Counted from the stretch's first letter, positions 9,521 to 18,715 are shown. The stretch: 64,000 nucleotides of DNA from Oscillospiraceae bacterium (GCA_015063805.1 SVTK01000005.1:62001-126000); one strand, 5' to 3'. Translations and numbers: made by a program. The notes: a model not told the origin generated them from the letters alone.

Positions 9521-10429
9521 TTACGGGCAGTGCAGAACCAGTTTGTTCAGCAGAGCCGAGGGATGATAGGATTGCTTGGAGCGGCGAAGGCCGGGATGGC
9601 CGTCATCCTCCTCGCGATTGATATAACGCAGGCCGAGAGCGGTGCCCATACGGGCAAATTCCCGGACCAGCATGGGATAAACGCCGTTGAAGGCGGTGTT
9701 TGCTTTTTCGATATGGACGAAAAGGGTGTCGCCCAACACTTCCCCAAGGGAAAAGCCGACGATCTCTCCGTTTACCCGGAGAATGCCGCCGAGCAGGCGA
9801 GTCCCTCCCTCCAGCAGAGCGGGGTAGAGGGTCAGCAGGTGTGCCGCGGCTTCCGCTTCGGCCAGAGCAGAGGGGACAGCCGTCTCGGCCGTGCGTGCAC
9901 GGTGTGCGGCATAGAATTCCTCCACCTCCGGCAGCTGATCGGGGGTGAGAGGGGTATAGCGGTAGGTGGGATATTCGGTGCAGAAACGGTTGATGTGATT
10001 GCGGGGGCCGTGGTAAGCCCGTCCTTCCAGAGAAGCCAGGGCATCGGCATCGTAAAGGTAGTCGCTCCATGCCTCATCGGATTCTTCGGTACAGGGAGCA
10101 TTCACGGCGTTGCGGATGTTCACGGCATCATCGGGGGTGAGGGAGGCGAAGCAGAGGGGTACGCTCCGCTCATTCGCATCGGCACGGCAGGCCGAGACGG
10201 CGGCCTGCATATCCCCGTCGCCGGCGGGGCAGGCGTAAACGGTGCGGCCCTCCCATACCGAGCGCAGAAGCAGCATCCCGCCGGCGGTGGCCAGGCAGGT
10301 GTTCAGCTGTTCGGCCCACATATAGAGGATGCCTGCCGTTCTGTCGCATATCCGTCCGGGCAGAGCTTGGGTGTAGGCGAGAATGAGGGGAAGACAATCC
10401 ACCGTCAGGGGGGAAAACTGTGGAATCAT
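9521..10429 (-). CDS. DUF2156/LPG-synthase-C-like acyltransferase-fold protein
   Basis: 302 residues from the ATG at 10429; AAAGGAG lies about 14 bases upstream, longer than ideal, but there is no better start after rnhA. The fold matches tandem GNAT-like proteins of the DUF2156 group. The C-terminal half has HINRFCTEYPTYRY, then GGILRVNGEIVGFSLGE, NTAFNGVYPMLVREFA and YINREEDDGHPGLRRSK, all typical of that family. Members include the aminoacyl-tRNA-dependent lysyl-phosphatidylglycerol synthases, but many soluble relatives have no known substrate. No membrane segments are visible, so it is probably cytosolic. It sits 19 bases after rnhA and 28 before the lipoprotein gene. Confidence 0.75.
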   Translation of the reverse strand: MIPQFSPLTVDCLPLILAYTQALPGRICDRTAGILYMWAEQLNTCLATAGGMLLLRSVWEGRTVYACPAGDGDMQAAVSACRADANERSVPLCFASLTPDDAVNIRNAVNAPCTEESDEAWSDYLYDADALASLEGRAYHGPRNHINRFCTEYPTYRYTPLTPDQLPEVEEFYAAHRARTAETAVPSALAEAEAAAHLLTLYPALLEGGTRLLGGILRVNGEIVGFSLGEVLGDTLFVHIEKANTAFNGVYPMLVREFARMGTALGLRYINREEDDGHPGLRRSKQSYHPSALLNKLVLHCP

Positions 10430-10448
10430 GGAGATGGGTCGTGCTCCT

Positions 10449-10901
10449 TTATTCGGAATCGGTTGGGGTAAAGCGGTCGGCATAGGCGGTGGCCAGGGCA
10501 TCACATCGCTCGTTGTAGGGGTGTCCGTTGTGACCCTTGACCCAAACGAAGGTGACTTCATGACGGTCCAGGAGAGCCAGCAGCTCCTCCCAGAGATCGA
10601 CGTTCAGGGCGGGAGATTTATCCGCTTTGCGCCAGCCCCGGGCCTGCCAGCCCCTGGCCCAACCCAGGTTGACGGCGTCGGTGAGATATTTGGAGTCGGA
10701 GGTCAGGGTAACGGCGCAGGGGCGGTTGAGGGCGGACAGGGCCCGGATGGCGGCGGTGAGTTCCATGCGGTTGTTGGTGGTGGAGGGTTCGCCCCCCGAC
10801 AACTCCCGCTCGTGGCTGCCGCATACCAGTACGGCGCCCCAGCCCCCGGGACCGGGATTTCCGCGGCAGGCCCCATCGGTGTAGATTTCAACGTGTGTCA
10901 T
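10449..10901 (-). CDS. rnhA: Ribonuclease HI
   Basis: 150 residues, full length for a bacterial RNase HI, which cuts the RNA strand of RNA-DNA hybrids. The DEDD metal-binding set is intact: Asp9 in [12 protein letters not shown], Glu47 in NNRMELTAA, Asp69 in LTSDSKYL and Asp134 in NERCDALA. A basic, Trp-rich handle region is present ([15 protein letters not shown]). It lies in a leftward run of closely spaced genes, 43 bases after the DUF6320-like gene, so it may be co-transcribed with genes of unrelated function. Confidence 0.97.
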   Translation of the reverse strand: MTHVEIYTDGACRGNPGPGGWGAVLVCGSHERELSGGEPSTTNNRMELTAAIRALSALNRPCAVTLTSDSKYLTDAVNLGWARGWQARGWRKADKSPALNVDLWEELLALLDRHEVTFVWVKGHNGHPYNERCDALATAYADRFTPTDSE

Positions 10902-10944
10902 GGGTCATTTCCTTCTCAAGCATAAAGGTTATGCGGGGATGTGC

Positions 10945-11601
10945 TCAGACATGGAAGCGTCGTGCCAGGTCAGAGCGGATCTGCTCGCCCTCCAAAATGA
11001 AGAGAGCAACGATGGCAATCAGACTGACGGCGACGCAGGAAAGGCTGAGATAGATGAAGTGCAGGAGATTGGCAAAGTAAAAGATGAGGGGAAGGATGCC
11101 CAGTACGGCATCGGCTAAAATACACCCCACATATTCTCCCGGGGGGAGATGAAGTACCTTGCCCAGAATTCCGATGGTGACAATGGCCGCCATGCAGGCA
11201 CAGGGGATGACAAAGTCAATGGACCAGCCGTGCCAGCGGGTGATGGCATCCCAAATGCCTGAGAAGATACAGATCCAGAAAACCTGGTTGAGGATTCCCC
11301 GGGGAATGCTGGTGCGGCGTCGAATTGCTGTGACGAAGAGCACCCAGAAGCAGACGCTACCGATCAGGACATAGTGGCACCACAGGCCGCTCTGGGGGAT
11401 CATCAAATTCACCGCCACCGAGACAATGACTCCGGCGGCGGTCGCCAAAATCAGCAGTTTAAAAAACAGGGTATACTGGCTGTACAGAGATTTGATCTTG
11501 GGAAAGACCGATTCTCCCTCTCCGGTAAGGGGAGCCTGGCAGAGGGGGCAGGTTTCACGGGCGGTGCGGACCTGCACATTGCAGTTTTGACAGTGTTTCA
11601 A
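10945..11601 (-). CDS. Zinc-ribbon membrane protein (DUF6320-like)
   Basis: 218 residues. A short zinc ribbon at the N-terminus (CQNCNVQVRTARETCPLC, two CxxC knuckles) is followed by six or so predicted transmembrane helices from about residue 45 to 205. It ends in a basic tail (RSDLARRFHV). The pattern fits DUF6320, a family of unknown function. It is the third gene of an operon with an alpha/beta hydrolase and an acyltransferase-fold protein. I recall this three-gene association from other Clostridia, which suggests the membrane protein works with the two enzymes in modifying or moving a small or lipidic product. Confidence 0.75.
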   Translation of the reverse strand: MKHCQNCNVQVRTARETCPLCQAPLTGEGESVFPKIKSLYSQYTLFFKLLILATAAGVIVSVAVNLMIPQSGLWCHYVLIGSVCFWVLFVTAIRRRTSIPRGILNQVFWICIFSGIWDAITRWHGWSIDFVIPCACMAAIVTIGILGKVLHLPPGEYVGCILADAVLGILPLIFYFANLLHFIYLSLSCVAVSLIAIVALFILEGEQIRSDLARRFHV

Positions 11602-11621
11602 AGGGCACTCCTTTTGCGGCT

Positions 11622-12878
11622 TCAGCTGTCATCGTCCTGCAGATTGGATTCGATGCACAGGGTGCTGTCCAGGGTCTGCAGGTGGCGGAAGAACCGTCTT
11701 TGGATATTGGTGTTGGTATAGGGGGAGGTCAGAGAAAGACTGATCTTATCCCCGAAGGAGCAGACGCAGAGCTGCATTTTGTTGGTGGCGTTGCATACAT
11801 GGAAGCCCCGGATGTGGGGAAGACAAGCCTCGGGCATTCGGACGATGCCCACATTGGAGAGGGTGGCGGTGTATTTCTTCCCGTTGCTCCGGTAGGCATG
11901 GTTGAGGACCAAATCCTTGATGGGCAGAGGGGTGATGCGGGCAATGATGTTGTCCTCAAAGGCAGTCAGGCTGTTGAAGTGCTCTACCAGGCGTTCCCGT
12001 ACCAATTCACGGGAGAAGGTCTCGGTGACCCGGGCGAGGATATCGGGCATTGTCCCGTCGCCGCGGGCGAAATCGTAGCTGACATAGATGGGGGTAAAGA
12101 AGTTTCGCACCGAGTCGGATGCGAGGTAATTGCGCAGATTGACGGGAATATTCAGAATAACGGGCCGCCGCCGGGCACGCACCGACAGCTCCTCACCGAT
12201 GGCGGAGAGCAGACAGGCGCAAAGGTAGGCGGTGAGGGTGACATGATGGGCATGGGCCGCCTCCAGCAGGGGAGCGAGGTGCATGGTGCCGCGGATCAGT
12301 CCTGTGCGGTTTTCCGAGAGTTTTGAGCCCCGCAGAAGGGCCGAACGGGGGAGGCCGAGCCGCTCCATGGGAATAGGTTTGGAATAGCGGCGGAAGCTGT
12401 CATCGTTCATGCCGGCATGGGCAGTTTCATACCCCAAATTTTCACGGGGAACCCCGTTTTTGCGGGCGAGATAATGCATGATCAGGGTGCGGAGAAAGTG
12501 CATCGCCCCGGTGCCGTCACTGATGACATGATAGACCTCCAGATTGACGGTGGAGCCAAAGTAACTCACCGCATAGAGCAGGGTCCGGGCGGTGGGGTGA
12601 TAGAGGGGGGCGCAGAGATGGCGACGCTCCTGGGTGACGGTTGGCTCCAGAGTTGAGGCCTCAAGATAATACCAGAAGACACCCCGACGCAGGACGTAGC
12701 CGAAGATGGGAAAGGACTTTGCGGTTTCATCCAGCGCCTCCTGCAGCAGGGATGGTTCCACAGGGGCATCCAGCTCGCAGGAAAAGCGGAACACATGGGT
12801 GTCGGCCCGGGTGCTGGAGGAGGGGAAAATTTTTGCCGCATTGTCCAGCTTTTTCCATTTATTTTTTGTCTTACTCAT
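11622..12878 (-). CDS. Condensation-domain / alcohol acetyltransferase-fold protein
   Basis: 418 residues from an ATG at 12878 that overlaps the end of the hydrolase gene by 8 bases. The fold is that of the CoA-dependent acyltransferase / NRPS condensation superfamily. The catalytic HxxxDG motif is present as YHVISDGTGAMHFL. The later DFGWG-like motif is not obvious, and the stretch near residue 305 reads NLRNYLASDSVRNFFTPIY. A short C-terminal segment (LTSPYTNTNIQRRFF) is like those of alcohol acetyltransferases. It is expected to transfer an acyl group to a hydroxyl or amine, substrate unknown. Paired with the hydrolase upstream and the DUF6320-like membrane protein downstream. Confidence 0.8.
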   Translation of the reverse strand: MSKTKNKWKKLDNAAKIFPSSSTRADTHVFRFSCELDAPVEPSLLQEALDETAKSFPIFGYVLRRGVFWYYLEASTLEPTVTQERRHLCAPLYHPTARTLLYAVSYFGSTVNLEVYHVISDGTGAMHFLRTLIMHYLARKNGVPRENLGYETAHAGMNDDSFRRYSKPIPMERLGLPRSALLRGSKLSENRTGLIRGTMHLAPLLEAAHAHHVTLTAYLCACLLSAIGEELSVRARRRPVILNIPVNLRNYLASDSVRNFFTPIYVSYDFARGDGTMPDILARVTETFSRELVRERLVEHFNSLTAFEDNIIARITPLPIKDLVLNHAYRSNGKKYTATLSNVGIVRMPEACLPHIRGFHVCNATNKMQLCVCSFGDKISLSLTSPYTNTNIQRRFFRHLQTLDSTLCIESNLQDDDS

Positions 12879-13842
12879 GCTTTTGTGTTGATTCCTTTTC
12901 GTCGGTGATGGGTGGGTCTCCCAGAAAAAGGGCAAGTTGACGGTAGATATCCCGCACAGCCGAGAAGACAGGGGGAAGGGAGAAGAACCCGTGCAGAACA
13001 TCGGGGGCGCGGTAAAGGGTAACGGGAACCCCGGCCTCCGCAAGACGGGCCGCATAGGCCTCGCCTTCATCCCGCAGGGGATCGCAGGCGGCTGTGATCA
13101 TCAGGGTGTTGGGCTGGCCCCGCAGATCGGGGGCGAGAAGCGGAGAAAACAAGGGGTTTTTCAGGTCTGCCTCACTTTGCATATACAGGGAAAGATAGTC
13201 GGCCACCCGTTCGGCCGTGAGAAGATATCCCCGGCGGTATTCGTGCACCGAAGAAAAGGGGGAACTGTGGCCGAAATCGTTTTGCAGGGCAGGGTAAATG
13301 AGAACCTGGCGGCGGGGCAAAAATTCCCCCCGCTCGGCGGCCATCAGGGAAACTGCGGCGGCAAGGTTGCCCCCGGCACTGTCCCCCATGAGGATGACCT
13401 CCTCGGGCGTTGCACCGATGGGTGAGTCGGACTTGGCGCATTGAGCGAACAGGTCGCGGGCCGCTGCATAGCAATCCTCCAGTCCGGAGGGAAAACGGTG
13501 CTCGGGGGCAAGGCGGTAGTCCACCGAAAGCACCCGCCTCCCCATGGCACGGGCCAGGGCACCGCATACCGCGGTGTAGCTGTCCATGTTTCCCGACACC
13601 CAGCCGCCGCCGTGGAAAAAGAGGAAGATCTCCCGGGAACGCATTTCCGTGGGGATAAAGACCCGAACGGGAATCTCATGGCCCTCCCGTATTACCCGAT
13701 GATCCCAGGTGTGCCAGAGAAACTTCATGGCGGGATGGAGCAGCCGCTTGGCCGTTCGCTCGAGCCGATAGTGCTTTCTGATGTTCAGGTCGGGGTAAGA
13801 GAGGATCCGCAGGGCGGCGGCGGTCAGCGGATGTATGGCCAT
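12871..13842 (-). CDS. Alpha/beta hydrolase, hormone-sensitive-lipase type
   Basis: 323 residues. The ATG at 13842 follows ACGGAGTGA; a longer in-frame start upstream lacks a binding site. The oxyanion-hole motif FFHGGGWVSG, the nucleophile elbow MGDSAGGNLAAA and a late Asp/His pair (ACDPLRDEG, LHGFFS) are those of the HSL/esterase family. It should hydrolyse short-chain esters, or a deacylated analogue of what the partner acyltransferase makes. First gene of the operon, with a good promoter at 13880-13908. Confidence 0.92.
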   Translation of the reverse strand: MAIHPLTAAALRILSYPDLNIRKHYRLERTAKRLLHPAMKFLWHTWDHRVIREGHEIPVRVFIPTEMRSREIFLFFHGGGWVSGNMDSYTAVCGALARAMGRRVLSVDYRLAPEHRFPSGLEDCYAAARDLFAQCAKSDSPIGATPEEVILMGDSAGGNLAAAVSLMAAERGEFLPRRQVLIYPALQNDFGHSSPFSSVHEYRRGYLLTAERVADYLSLYMQSEADLKNPLFSPLLAPDLRGQPNTLMITAACDPLRDEGEAYAARLAEAGVPVTLYRAPDVLHGFFSLPPVFSAVRDIYRQLALFLGDPPITDEKESTQKHE

Positions 13843-13879
13843 TGGCTTCACTCCGTTTGCGTATAAAAATACAGTATAC

Positions 13880-13908
13880 AGTATACCACAAATCCCCGGG
13901 GTTTTCAA
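13880..13908 (-). promoter_or_regulatory. Promoter of the hydrolase-acyltransferase operon
   Basis: TTGAAA (13903-13908), a 17-base spacer and TATACT (13880-13885) on the minus strand, 38 bases before the hydrolase start. It could drive the whole leftward run down to the terminator at 8195. Confidence 0.8.
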
Positions 13909-13972
13909 CCGACAACTGTAAAATTTTCATGACCGAAAAGGGGAAAAATCGTTGATTTCTGCGGTTTGGGAT

Positions 13973-14001
13973 TTGACAAGCGAAGGGAATTGTGCTATAC
14001 T
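13973..14001 (+). promoter_or_regulatory. Promoter of galT
   Basis: TTGACA (13973-13978), a 17-base spacer and TATACT (13996-14001), about 50 bases before the galT start. Divergent from the promoter at 13880-13908. Confidence 0.88.
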
Positions 14002-14053
14002 GAAACGGTAAATTCAAAGAAAGGCAGACCCTCGGGGGGAGGGCGCAGAAAAA

Positions 14054-15556
14054 ATGGTCAACTGTGCAATAGAAGCTCTTGCAAAATACGGAATCTCCCA
14101 TGGCTTGATCGAAGAATCCGACTTCGTTTATGTGATCAACCGCATTCTTCATGCCCTCGGTCGGGATAGCTATACCCCCGCCGATCCGCAGCCCGACGGT
14201 TCTTCCATGTCTCTGCCCGAGATCCTTTCCGTTCTTACCGACGATGCCGTACAGCGCGGCCTGCTGGAAGCCGACACCACGGCACGCCGTGATCTGTTTG
14301 ATACCGAGCTGATGGGGCTGCTGACTCCCCGGCCCTCGGCGGTGATTGCCGAATTTAACCGCCGCTATGCGGAGTCCCCGGAGGCGGCCACCGAATACTA
14401 TTATGCCCTCAGCCGGGCCAGCAACTACATCCGTACCGACCGGGTCGCCCGCGACCGCAAATGGACGGTAGACACCCCCTACGGCGTGATGGATATTACC
14501 ATCAATCTTTCCAAGCCCGAGAAGGATCCCCGTGATATTGCGGCGGCGGGGAAGGCCAAGGCCTCCGGGTATCCCCTCTGCGCTCTCTGCCGGGAGAATG
14601 AGGGGTACGGCGGCACCCTTTCCGCCGCTCCCCGTGCCAACCATCGAGTGATCCCCATTCGTATGGCCGATCAGCCCTGGTTCCTGCAGTATTCCCCCTA
14701 TGTTTACTACAATGAGCATTGCATTGCCCTCTCACAAGATCACACCCCCATGAAGATCGACCGCAGCACCTTTGTGAAGCTGTTGGATTTTGTTTCGATT
14801 TTCCCCCATTACTTCATCGGCTCCAATGCCGATCTGCCCATTGTGGGAGGATCTATCCTCAGCCACGACCATATGCAGGGGGGCCATTATACCTTTGCCA
14901 TGGCCCGGGCTCCCATGGAGCAGGAATTTACCTTCCGCGGCTACGATGATATTGCCGCGGGCATTGTCCGCTGGCCCATGGCGGTTATCCGCCTGCGGGG
15001 CAAGGATAAGTGCCGTATGACTGAGTTGGCCGACCGAATTCTCACGGCATGGCGGGGCTACAGCGACCCCTCGGCCATGATTTTGGCGGAGACAGACGGC
15101 GTGCCCCACAATACCGTCACACCCATTGCCCGGATGCGAGACGGGGAATATGAGCTGGATCTCGTTCTGCGCAATAACCTTACCACCGAGGAGCATCCCA
15201 TGGGGCTCTATCACCCCCACAGCGAGCTGCATAATATCAAGCGTGAGAATATCGGCCTCATCGAGGTCATGGGCCTGGCGGTGCTTCCTGCGCGCCTGGA
15301 TCGGGAGATGCAGCGCCTGGCTGAGGTGATCCTCGCCGGTGAAGATCCCGCCAATGTGCCTGAGGTTGCCCATCACGCAGCATGGCTTGCCGCGTTTGCT
15401 CCCCGGTATCGGTTCACTGCAGAGAACATCATGGAAATTCTCATGGAGGAGATCGGCCGTACCTTTGTCCGGGTTCTGGAGGATGCGGGTGTCTACCGCT
15501 GTGATGCGGAGGGACGTGCTGCGTTCGGCCGCTTCCTGGATACTGTCGGACGGTAA
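14054..15556 (+). CDS. galT: UDP-glucose-hexose-1-phosphate uridylyltransferase, class II
   Basis: 500 residues, the length of the class II (Firmicutes-type) GalT. It swaps UMP between UDP-glucose and galactose-1-phosphate in the Leloir pathway. Recognisable blocks are ITINLSKPEKDPRDIAAA, YPLCALCRENEGYGG, then GGSILSHDHMQGGHY, which carries the catalytic-type His-x-His context, and HPHSELHNIKRENIGLIEV near the C-terminus. GGGGGAGGG is the ribosome binding site. No galK or galE is adjacent, which is unusual since these are often linked. The gene is monocistronic between its own promoter and terminator. Confidence 0.95.
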   Translation: MVNCAIEALAKYGISHGLIEESDFVYVINRILHALGRDSYTPADPQPDGSSMSLPEILSVLTDDAVQRGLLEADTTARRDLFDTELMGLLTPRPSAVIAEFNRRYAESPEAATEYYYALSRASNYIRTDRVARDRKWTVDTPYGVMDITINLSKPEKDPRDIAAAGKAKASGYPLCALCRENEGYGGTLSAAPRANHRVIPIRMADQPWFLQYSPYVYYNEHCIALSQDHTPMKIDRSTFVKLLDFVSIFPHYFIGSNADLPIVGGSILSHDHMQGGHYTFAMARAPMEQEFTFRGYDDIAAGIVRWPMAVIRLRGKDKCRMTELADRILTAWRGYSDPSAMILAETDGVPHNTVTPIARMRDGEYELDLVLRNNLTTEEHPMGLYHPHSELHNIKRENIGLIEVMGLAVLPARLDREMQRLAEVILAGEDPANVPEVAHHAAWLAAFAPRYRFTAENIMEILMEEIGRTFVRVLEDAGVYRCDAEGRAAFGRFLDTVGR

Positions 15557-15563
15557 ACAAAAA

Positions 15564-15593
15564 GCAGGGGCACGGCCTGCGCCGTGCCCCTGC
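15564..15593. terminator. Terminator after galT
   Basis: A 13-bp stem (15564-15576 with 15581-15593), a CTGC loop and a TTTT tail on the plus strand; A-rich on the other side, so it probably also serves the converging gene ending at 15604. Confidence 0.88.
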
Positions 15594-15603
15594 GGTTTTG
15601 ATC

Positions 15604-15984
15604 TTATTCGATGTACTGATAGAATTCCTCGGGAAGTTCCATTTCGATTTCGGTGAGGATCTGATCCAAGATGCTCTCGTCCAGGACAAGAAGACCCAAA
15701 AGCAGAACTGCCAGGGCAAGAACTACGGCAATAATGCCGCAGACCAAACCGCCGATGGCGACGCCCGACATTTTCTGCCCCTTCCGGGAAACAATGGCCA
15801 GAATGATTGCCACAGCACCGAGAATGAGGGGGATCCATCCCGTACCGCCGCAGCAGCAGGTGCAGATCACAAGAGAAAGAACGCCGAAGATCAGCGAGGC
15901 AATGGCCCAACCGTTAGCAGACTGGGGCGCGGCAGGCATCTCTTCAACCGGGGAGAAGGGATTGAAATCAGGGGAAGTGTTCAT
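15604..15984 (-). CDS. Small DUF4190-type membrane protein
   Basis: 126 residues from the ATG at 15984, which has GGAGGT 9 bases upstream. After a soluble 30-residue start there are two hydrophobic segments: ANGWAIASLIFGVLSLVICT and, after a glycine/cysteine loop (CCCGGTGW), AAVAI-type and GLVCGIIAVVLALAV helices. This is the DUF4190 layout (two or three helices, small residues in between). The acidic tail (EMELPEEFYQYIE) is probably cytoplasmic. No function is known for the family; expected in the cytoplasmic membrane. Confidence 0.75.
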   Translation of the reverse strand: MNTSPDFNPFSPVEEMPAAPQSANGWAIASLIFGVLSLVICTCCCGGTGWIPLILGAVAIILAIVSRKGQKMSGVAIGGLVCGIIAVVLALAVLLLGLLVLDESILDQILTEIEMELPEEFYQYIE

Positions 15985-16016
15985 GGTAATACCTCCGTTT
16001 CTGAGTGATTGATTCC

Positions 16017-16045
16017 ATGATAGCATAAAATAGCGATTTTTGCAA
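16017..16045 (-). promoter_or_regulatory. Promoter of the DUF4190-type gene
   Basis: TTGCAA (16040-16045), a 17-base spacer and TATCAT (16017-16022) on the minus strand, 33 bases before the start codon. Confidence 0.7.
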
Positions 16046-16090
16046 GAGGTTTGTGTATTTTTTTGAAAATTACGGGAGGAGGGGAAAAGA

Positions 16091-16564
16091 ATGGAAGAAC
16101 AGGATGCGGCGAGGAAACAAAGATTGCTGCGGTGGCTGCTGATCGGGATTGCCTGCGGCGGTGTTTTGCTGGTTGGACTCTGTTACCTTTATTTTGCCCT
16201 GGTTCCCCGCTTTTCCTTTCTTTCGGTGGGCTGCCCGGTCAAACGGGTCCTGCACCTGTACTGCCCCGGCTGCGGGGGAACCCGGGCGGTGGGTGCTCTG
16301 CTTCGGGGGGATCTGCTGACCTCGGTTCGCTCCAATCCCTTGGTGATGTGGGGGCTTGTGCTTTGCGTGTGGCAGTATATCCGCATGGTACGCAGTTACC
16401 TGCGCCGTGACGTTGAATGCTTTCACATCCCCACATGGAGCTGGATCAGCCTCATTGTGCTGATTATCGGCTTTTTTGTAGTGCGAAATCTACTGTTGGT
16501 ATTTGTCAGTTACGATTATCTTGGAGATAACGCAGCCTTTTGGGCATTCGTTTGGTCAAGATAA
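16091..16564 (+). CDS. DUF2752 membrane protein
   Basis: 157 residues with GGGAGGAGGGG as ribosome binding site. Three to four hydrophobic segments (about 14-37, 75-95, 118-142) and the hallmark CPGCGGTRAVGALLRGD of DUF2752 following CPVKRVLHLY. The two cysteines of the CPGCGGTRA motif are conserved in the family, whose role is unknown; members are small inner-membrane proteins. It is transcribed alone toward a strong terminator at 16563. Confidence 0.85.
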   Translation: MEEQDAARKQRLLRWLLIGIACGGVLLVGLCYLYFALVPRFSFLSVGCPVKRVLHLYCPGCGGTRAVGALLRGDLLTSVRSNPLVMWGLVLCVWQYIRMVRSYLRRDVECFHIPTWSWISLIVLIIGFFVVRNLLLVFVSYDYLGDNAAFWAFVWSR

Positions 16565-16605
16565 GTGTGCAAAATGTAAACGATTGCATTTTGCACACTT
16601 TTTTT
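16563..16605 (+). terminator. Terminator after the DUF2752 gene
   Basis: A 14-bp stem (16563-16576 with 16587-16600), a 10-base loop and a run of seven T. Confidence 0.93.
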
Positions 16606-16685
16606 GTCCTTCCCCCTTTTTTTTTATATCAAAATGTGGTATCATATATAGTGGATGAGTATTTTATGCAGGAAGGCGGGAAAGC

Positions 16686-17594
16686 ATGGAGCTGTACATT
16701 GATGCGGAGCGGGCAGGGAAGACTGTTTTTGATGTCCTGCGCCGTGAATTGGGCTTTTCCAATCGGCTCCTTGCCCGCCTGAAACAGGACGAGCGCGGCA
16801 TCCTGGTGGACGGTGAACGGGTCACGGTCCGCTATCCCCTGCGCCGTGGTCAGCGGCTGACGCTGGCGGTGGAAGACCGGAGCCAAAGTGAGACTATACT
16901 TCCGGTTGATCTGCCCGTCTCTGTCCTCTACGAGGATGAATTTCTCTGGGGGGTGAACAAGCCCCCAGAGATGCCCACCCATCCTTCCCACGGCCACTAT
17001 GACGATACCCTGGCCAATGCCCTGGCGTGGTACGCCGCGCAGCGGGGGGAGCCCTTTGTGTTCCGCCCGGTGAACCGCCTCGACCGCAACACCAGCGGTG
17101 TAGTGCTGATTGCCCGTGATCAGCGGGCGGCAGGGGTGCTGGCGCGCACCATGCAGCAGCGACAGATGAAAAAACGTTACCTTGCACTCCTTGACGGAGA
17201 GCTTTACCCCGATGCGGGCACCCTGTCCGCTCCCATCCGCCGCAGGGCCGAGAGCATCATCTTTCGGGAGGTGTGCGGGGAAGGGGAGGGCGATGAGGCC
17301 ATCACCGCGTGGCGTGTGCTTGCGCGGGATGGGGGATACACCCTGGTGGAGGCTTCCCCCGAGACCGGGCGCACCCATCAGCTCAGGGTGCATTTCGCCC
17401 ACCTGGGCTGCCCCATCCACGGGGATGACCTCTACGGCAACGCCGCGGAGGATATGCCGCGGCAGGCCCTGCACGCATCCACCCTCACCTTTCCCCATCC
17501 CGTCACGGGGGAGGAGATTATACTCAAAGCCCCTCTGCCGGAGGATTTTCGGAATTTGCTTATCACCCTTTTTGGAAAGGATATGTTGTTATGA
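16686..17594 (+). CDS. RluD-family pseudouridine synthase
   Basis: 302 residues. It isomerises uridine to pseudouridine in 23S rRNA or tRNA. An S4-like N-terminal part (LLARLKQDERGILVDGE) is followed by the catalytic domain with FRPVNRLDRNTSGVVLIA, where the Asp of RLDR is the nucleophile, and ETGRTHQLRVHFAHLGCPI. Typical length of the RluD/RluC group. It opens a rightward operon: the stop of this gene overlaps the start of the DUF3810 gene by 4 bases (ATGA). The exact target uridine cannot be read from sequence. Confidence 0.93.
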   Translation: MELYIDAERAGKTVFDVLRRELGFSNRLLARLKQDERGILVDGERVTVRYPLRRGQRLTLAVEDRSQSETILPVDLPVSVLYEDEFLWGVNKPPEMPTHPSHGHYDDTLANALAWYAAQRGEPFVFRPVNRLDRNTSGVVLIARDQRAAGVLARTMQQRQMKKRYLALLDGELYPDAGTLSAPIRRRAESIIFREVCGEGEGDEAITAWRVLARDGGYTLVEASPETGRTHQLRVHFAHLGCPIHGDDLYGNAAEDMPRQALHASTLTFPHPVTGEEIILKAPLPEDFRNLLITLFGKDMLL

Positions 17595-18715
17595 ATCGTA
17601 CACTGCCTGAAATCAATACATCTTCCCGCAAGCCGAACAAGCGCCTGCCCATTCCGGTCCTGGTGATTTATGTGCTTGCACTGCTCAGCGGGGGCATCCA
17701 TTTGGCCGCGATGTTTCTTCCTGCCTTTGCCGACTGGTTCAACCGATATATCGGTGCGGCAGTCCGTGGGGCACTGTCTTATCTGACGGTATGGATCCCG
17801 TTTTCCTTTGCGGAGCTTCTGCTGTTTTCACTGCCCATCATTTTTGTGGTGATGCTCCGTCGGGCACTGACCCGGTACGGGGACAGCTGGAAGAGTGTGC
17901 TCCGCTATTGCGCAGGGCTGTTGGCGCTGCTGCTTTGCTTCTACATCCTCTTTGTTTGGGGATTCGGCACGGGCTACCACGGTTCTACCTTGGAGGAGAA
18001 GCTGGATCTTGACCGCCAGCCCGTCTCGGCCGAGGAACTGGAGGAAACCGCCCGCTGGCTGGTGGAGCGGATCAAGATTGAGCAGGATGAAATTGCCTAC
18101 CGCCCCGACGGATTCTCCATCATGCCCTATTCCCACAGCGGAATGAACAAACAGCTGATGAAAGCCTACGATACGGTTTGCGAAACATATGAATTTGTCC
18201 CCCATCTGTACAGCCGCGTCAAGCCGGTGATCCTCAGCGAACCTTGGACCTATACCCACATTTCCGGCGTGTACACTTACTTTACCGGAGAGTCCAACCT
18301 GAATATGAACTTCCCCGACTACACCCTCCCCTATACCGCCGCCCATGAGCTGGCCCACCAGCGGGGTATCGCACGGGAGGATGAGGCCAATTTCATGGCC
18401 TTCCTGGTCTGCACCGCGTCGGAGGACCCCTATTTCCGCTACTGCGGCTATCTCAACCTATATGAGTATGTGGCTTCCGCTCTCTACAGCGCCGACAGCG
18501 AGCGCTATTTTGCGGTGCTGGATACGGTGGACTACCGGATGCGGGGCGAGCTGATTGCCTACAGCGAATTCTTTGATCAATACCGCGAAAATGTGGTCAG
18601 CGAGGTCAGCGGTGCCATCAATGACACCTATCTCAAGCTTCAGGGAACCGAAGGCTCCAAGAGTTACGGCCGGGTGGTGGACCTGGCGGTGGCCTGGTAC
18701 AAGGCCCTGAAATAA
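17591..18715 (+). CDS. DUF3810 membrane metallopeptidase-like protein
   Basis: 374 residues. Three N-terminal transmembrane helices (about 15-42, 58-82, 100-123) are followed by a soluble domain. Zinc-peptidase signature HELAHQRGIAREDEANF is near residue 254, with the HExxH pattern as HELAH and a downstream Glu. This matches DUF3810, a family predicted to be integral-membrane metalloproteases. Its start overlaps the pseudouridine synthase gene by 4 bases, and the next gene starts 32 bases later. Sitting in front of WalRK, it may process an envelope or accessory protein; that is inference. Confidence 0.85.
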   Translation: MNRTLPEINTSSRKPNKRLPIPVLVIYVLALLSGGIHLAAMFLPAFADWFNRYIGAAVRGALSYLTVWIPFSFAELLLFSLPIIFVVMLRRALTRYGDSWKSVLRYCAGLLALLLCFYILFVWGFGTGYHGSTLEEKLDLDRQPVSAEELEETARWLVERIKIEQDEIAYRPDGFSIMPYSHSGMNKQLMKAYDTVCETYEFVPHLYSRVKPVILSEPWTYTHISGVYTYFTGESNLNMNFPDYTLPYTAAHELAHQRGIAREDEANFMAFLVCTASEDPYFRYCGYLNLYEYVASALYSADSERYFAVLDTVDYRMRGELIAYSEFFDQYRENVVSEVSGAINDTYLKLQGTEGSKSYGRVVDLAVAWYKALK

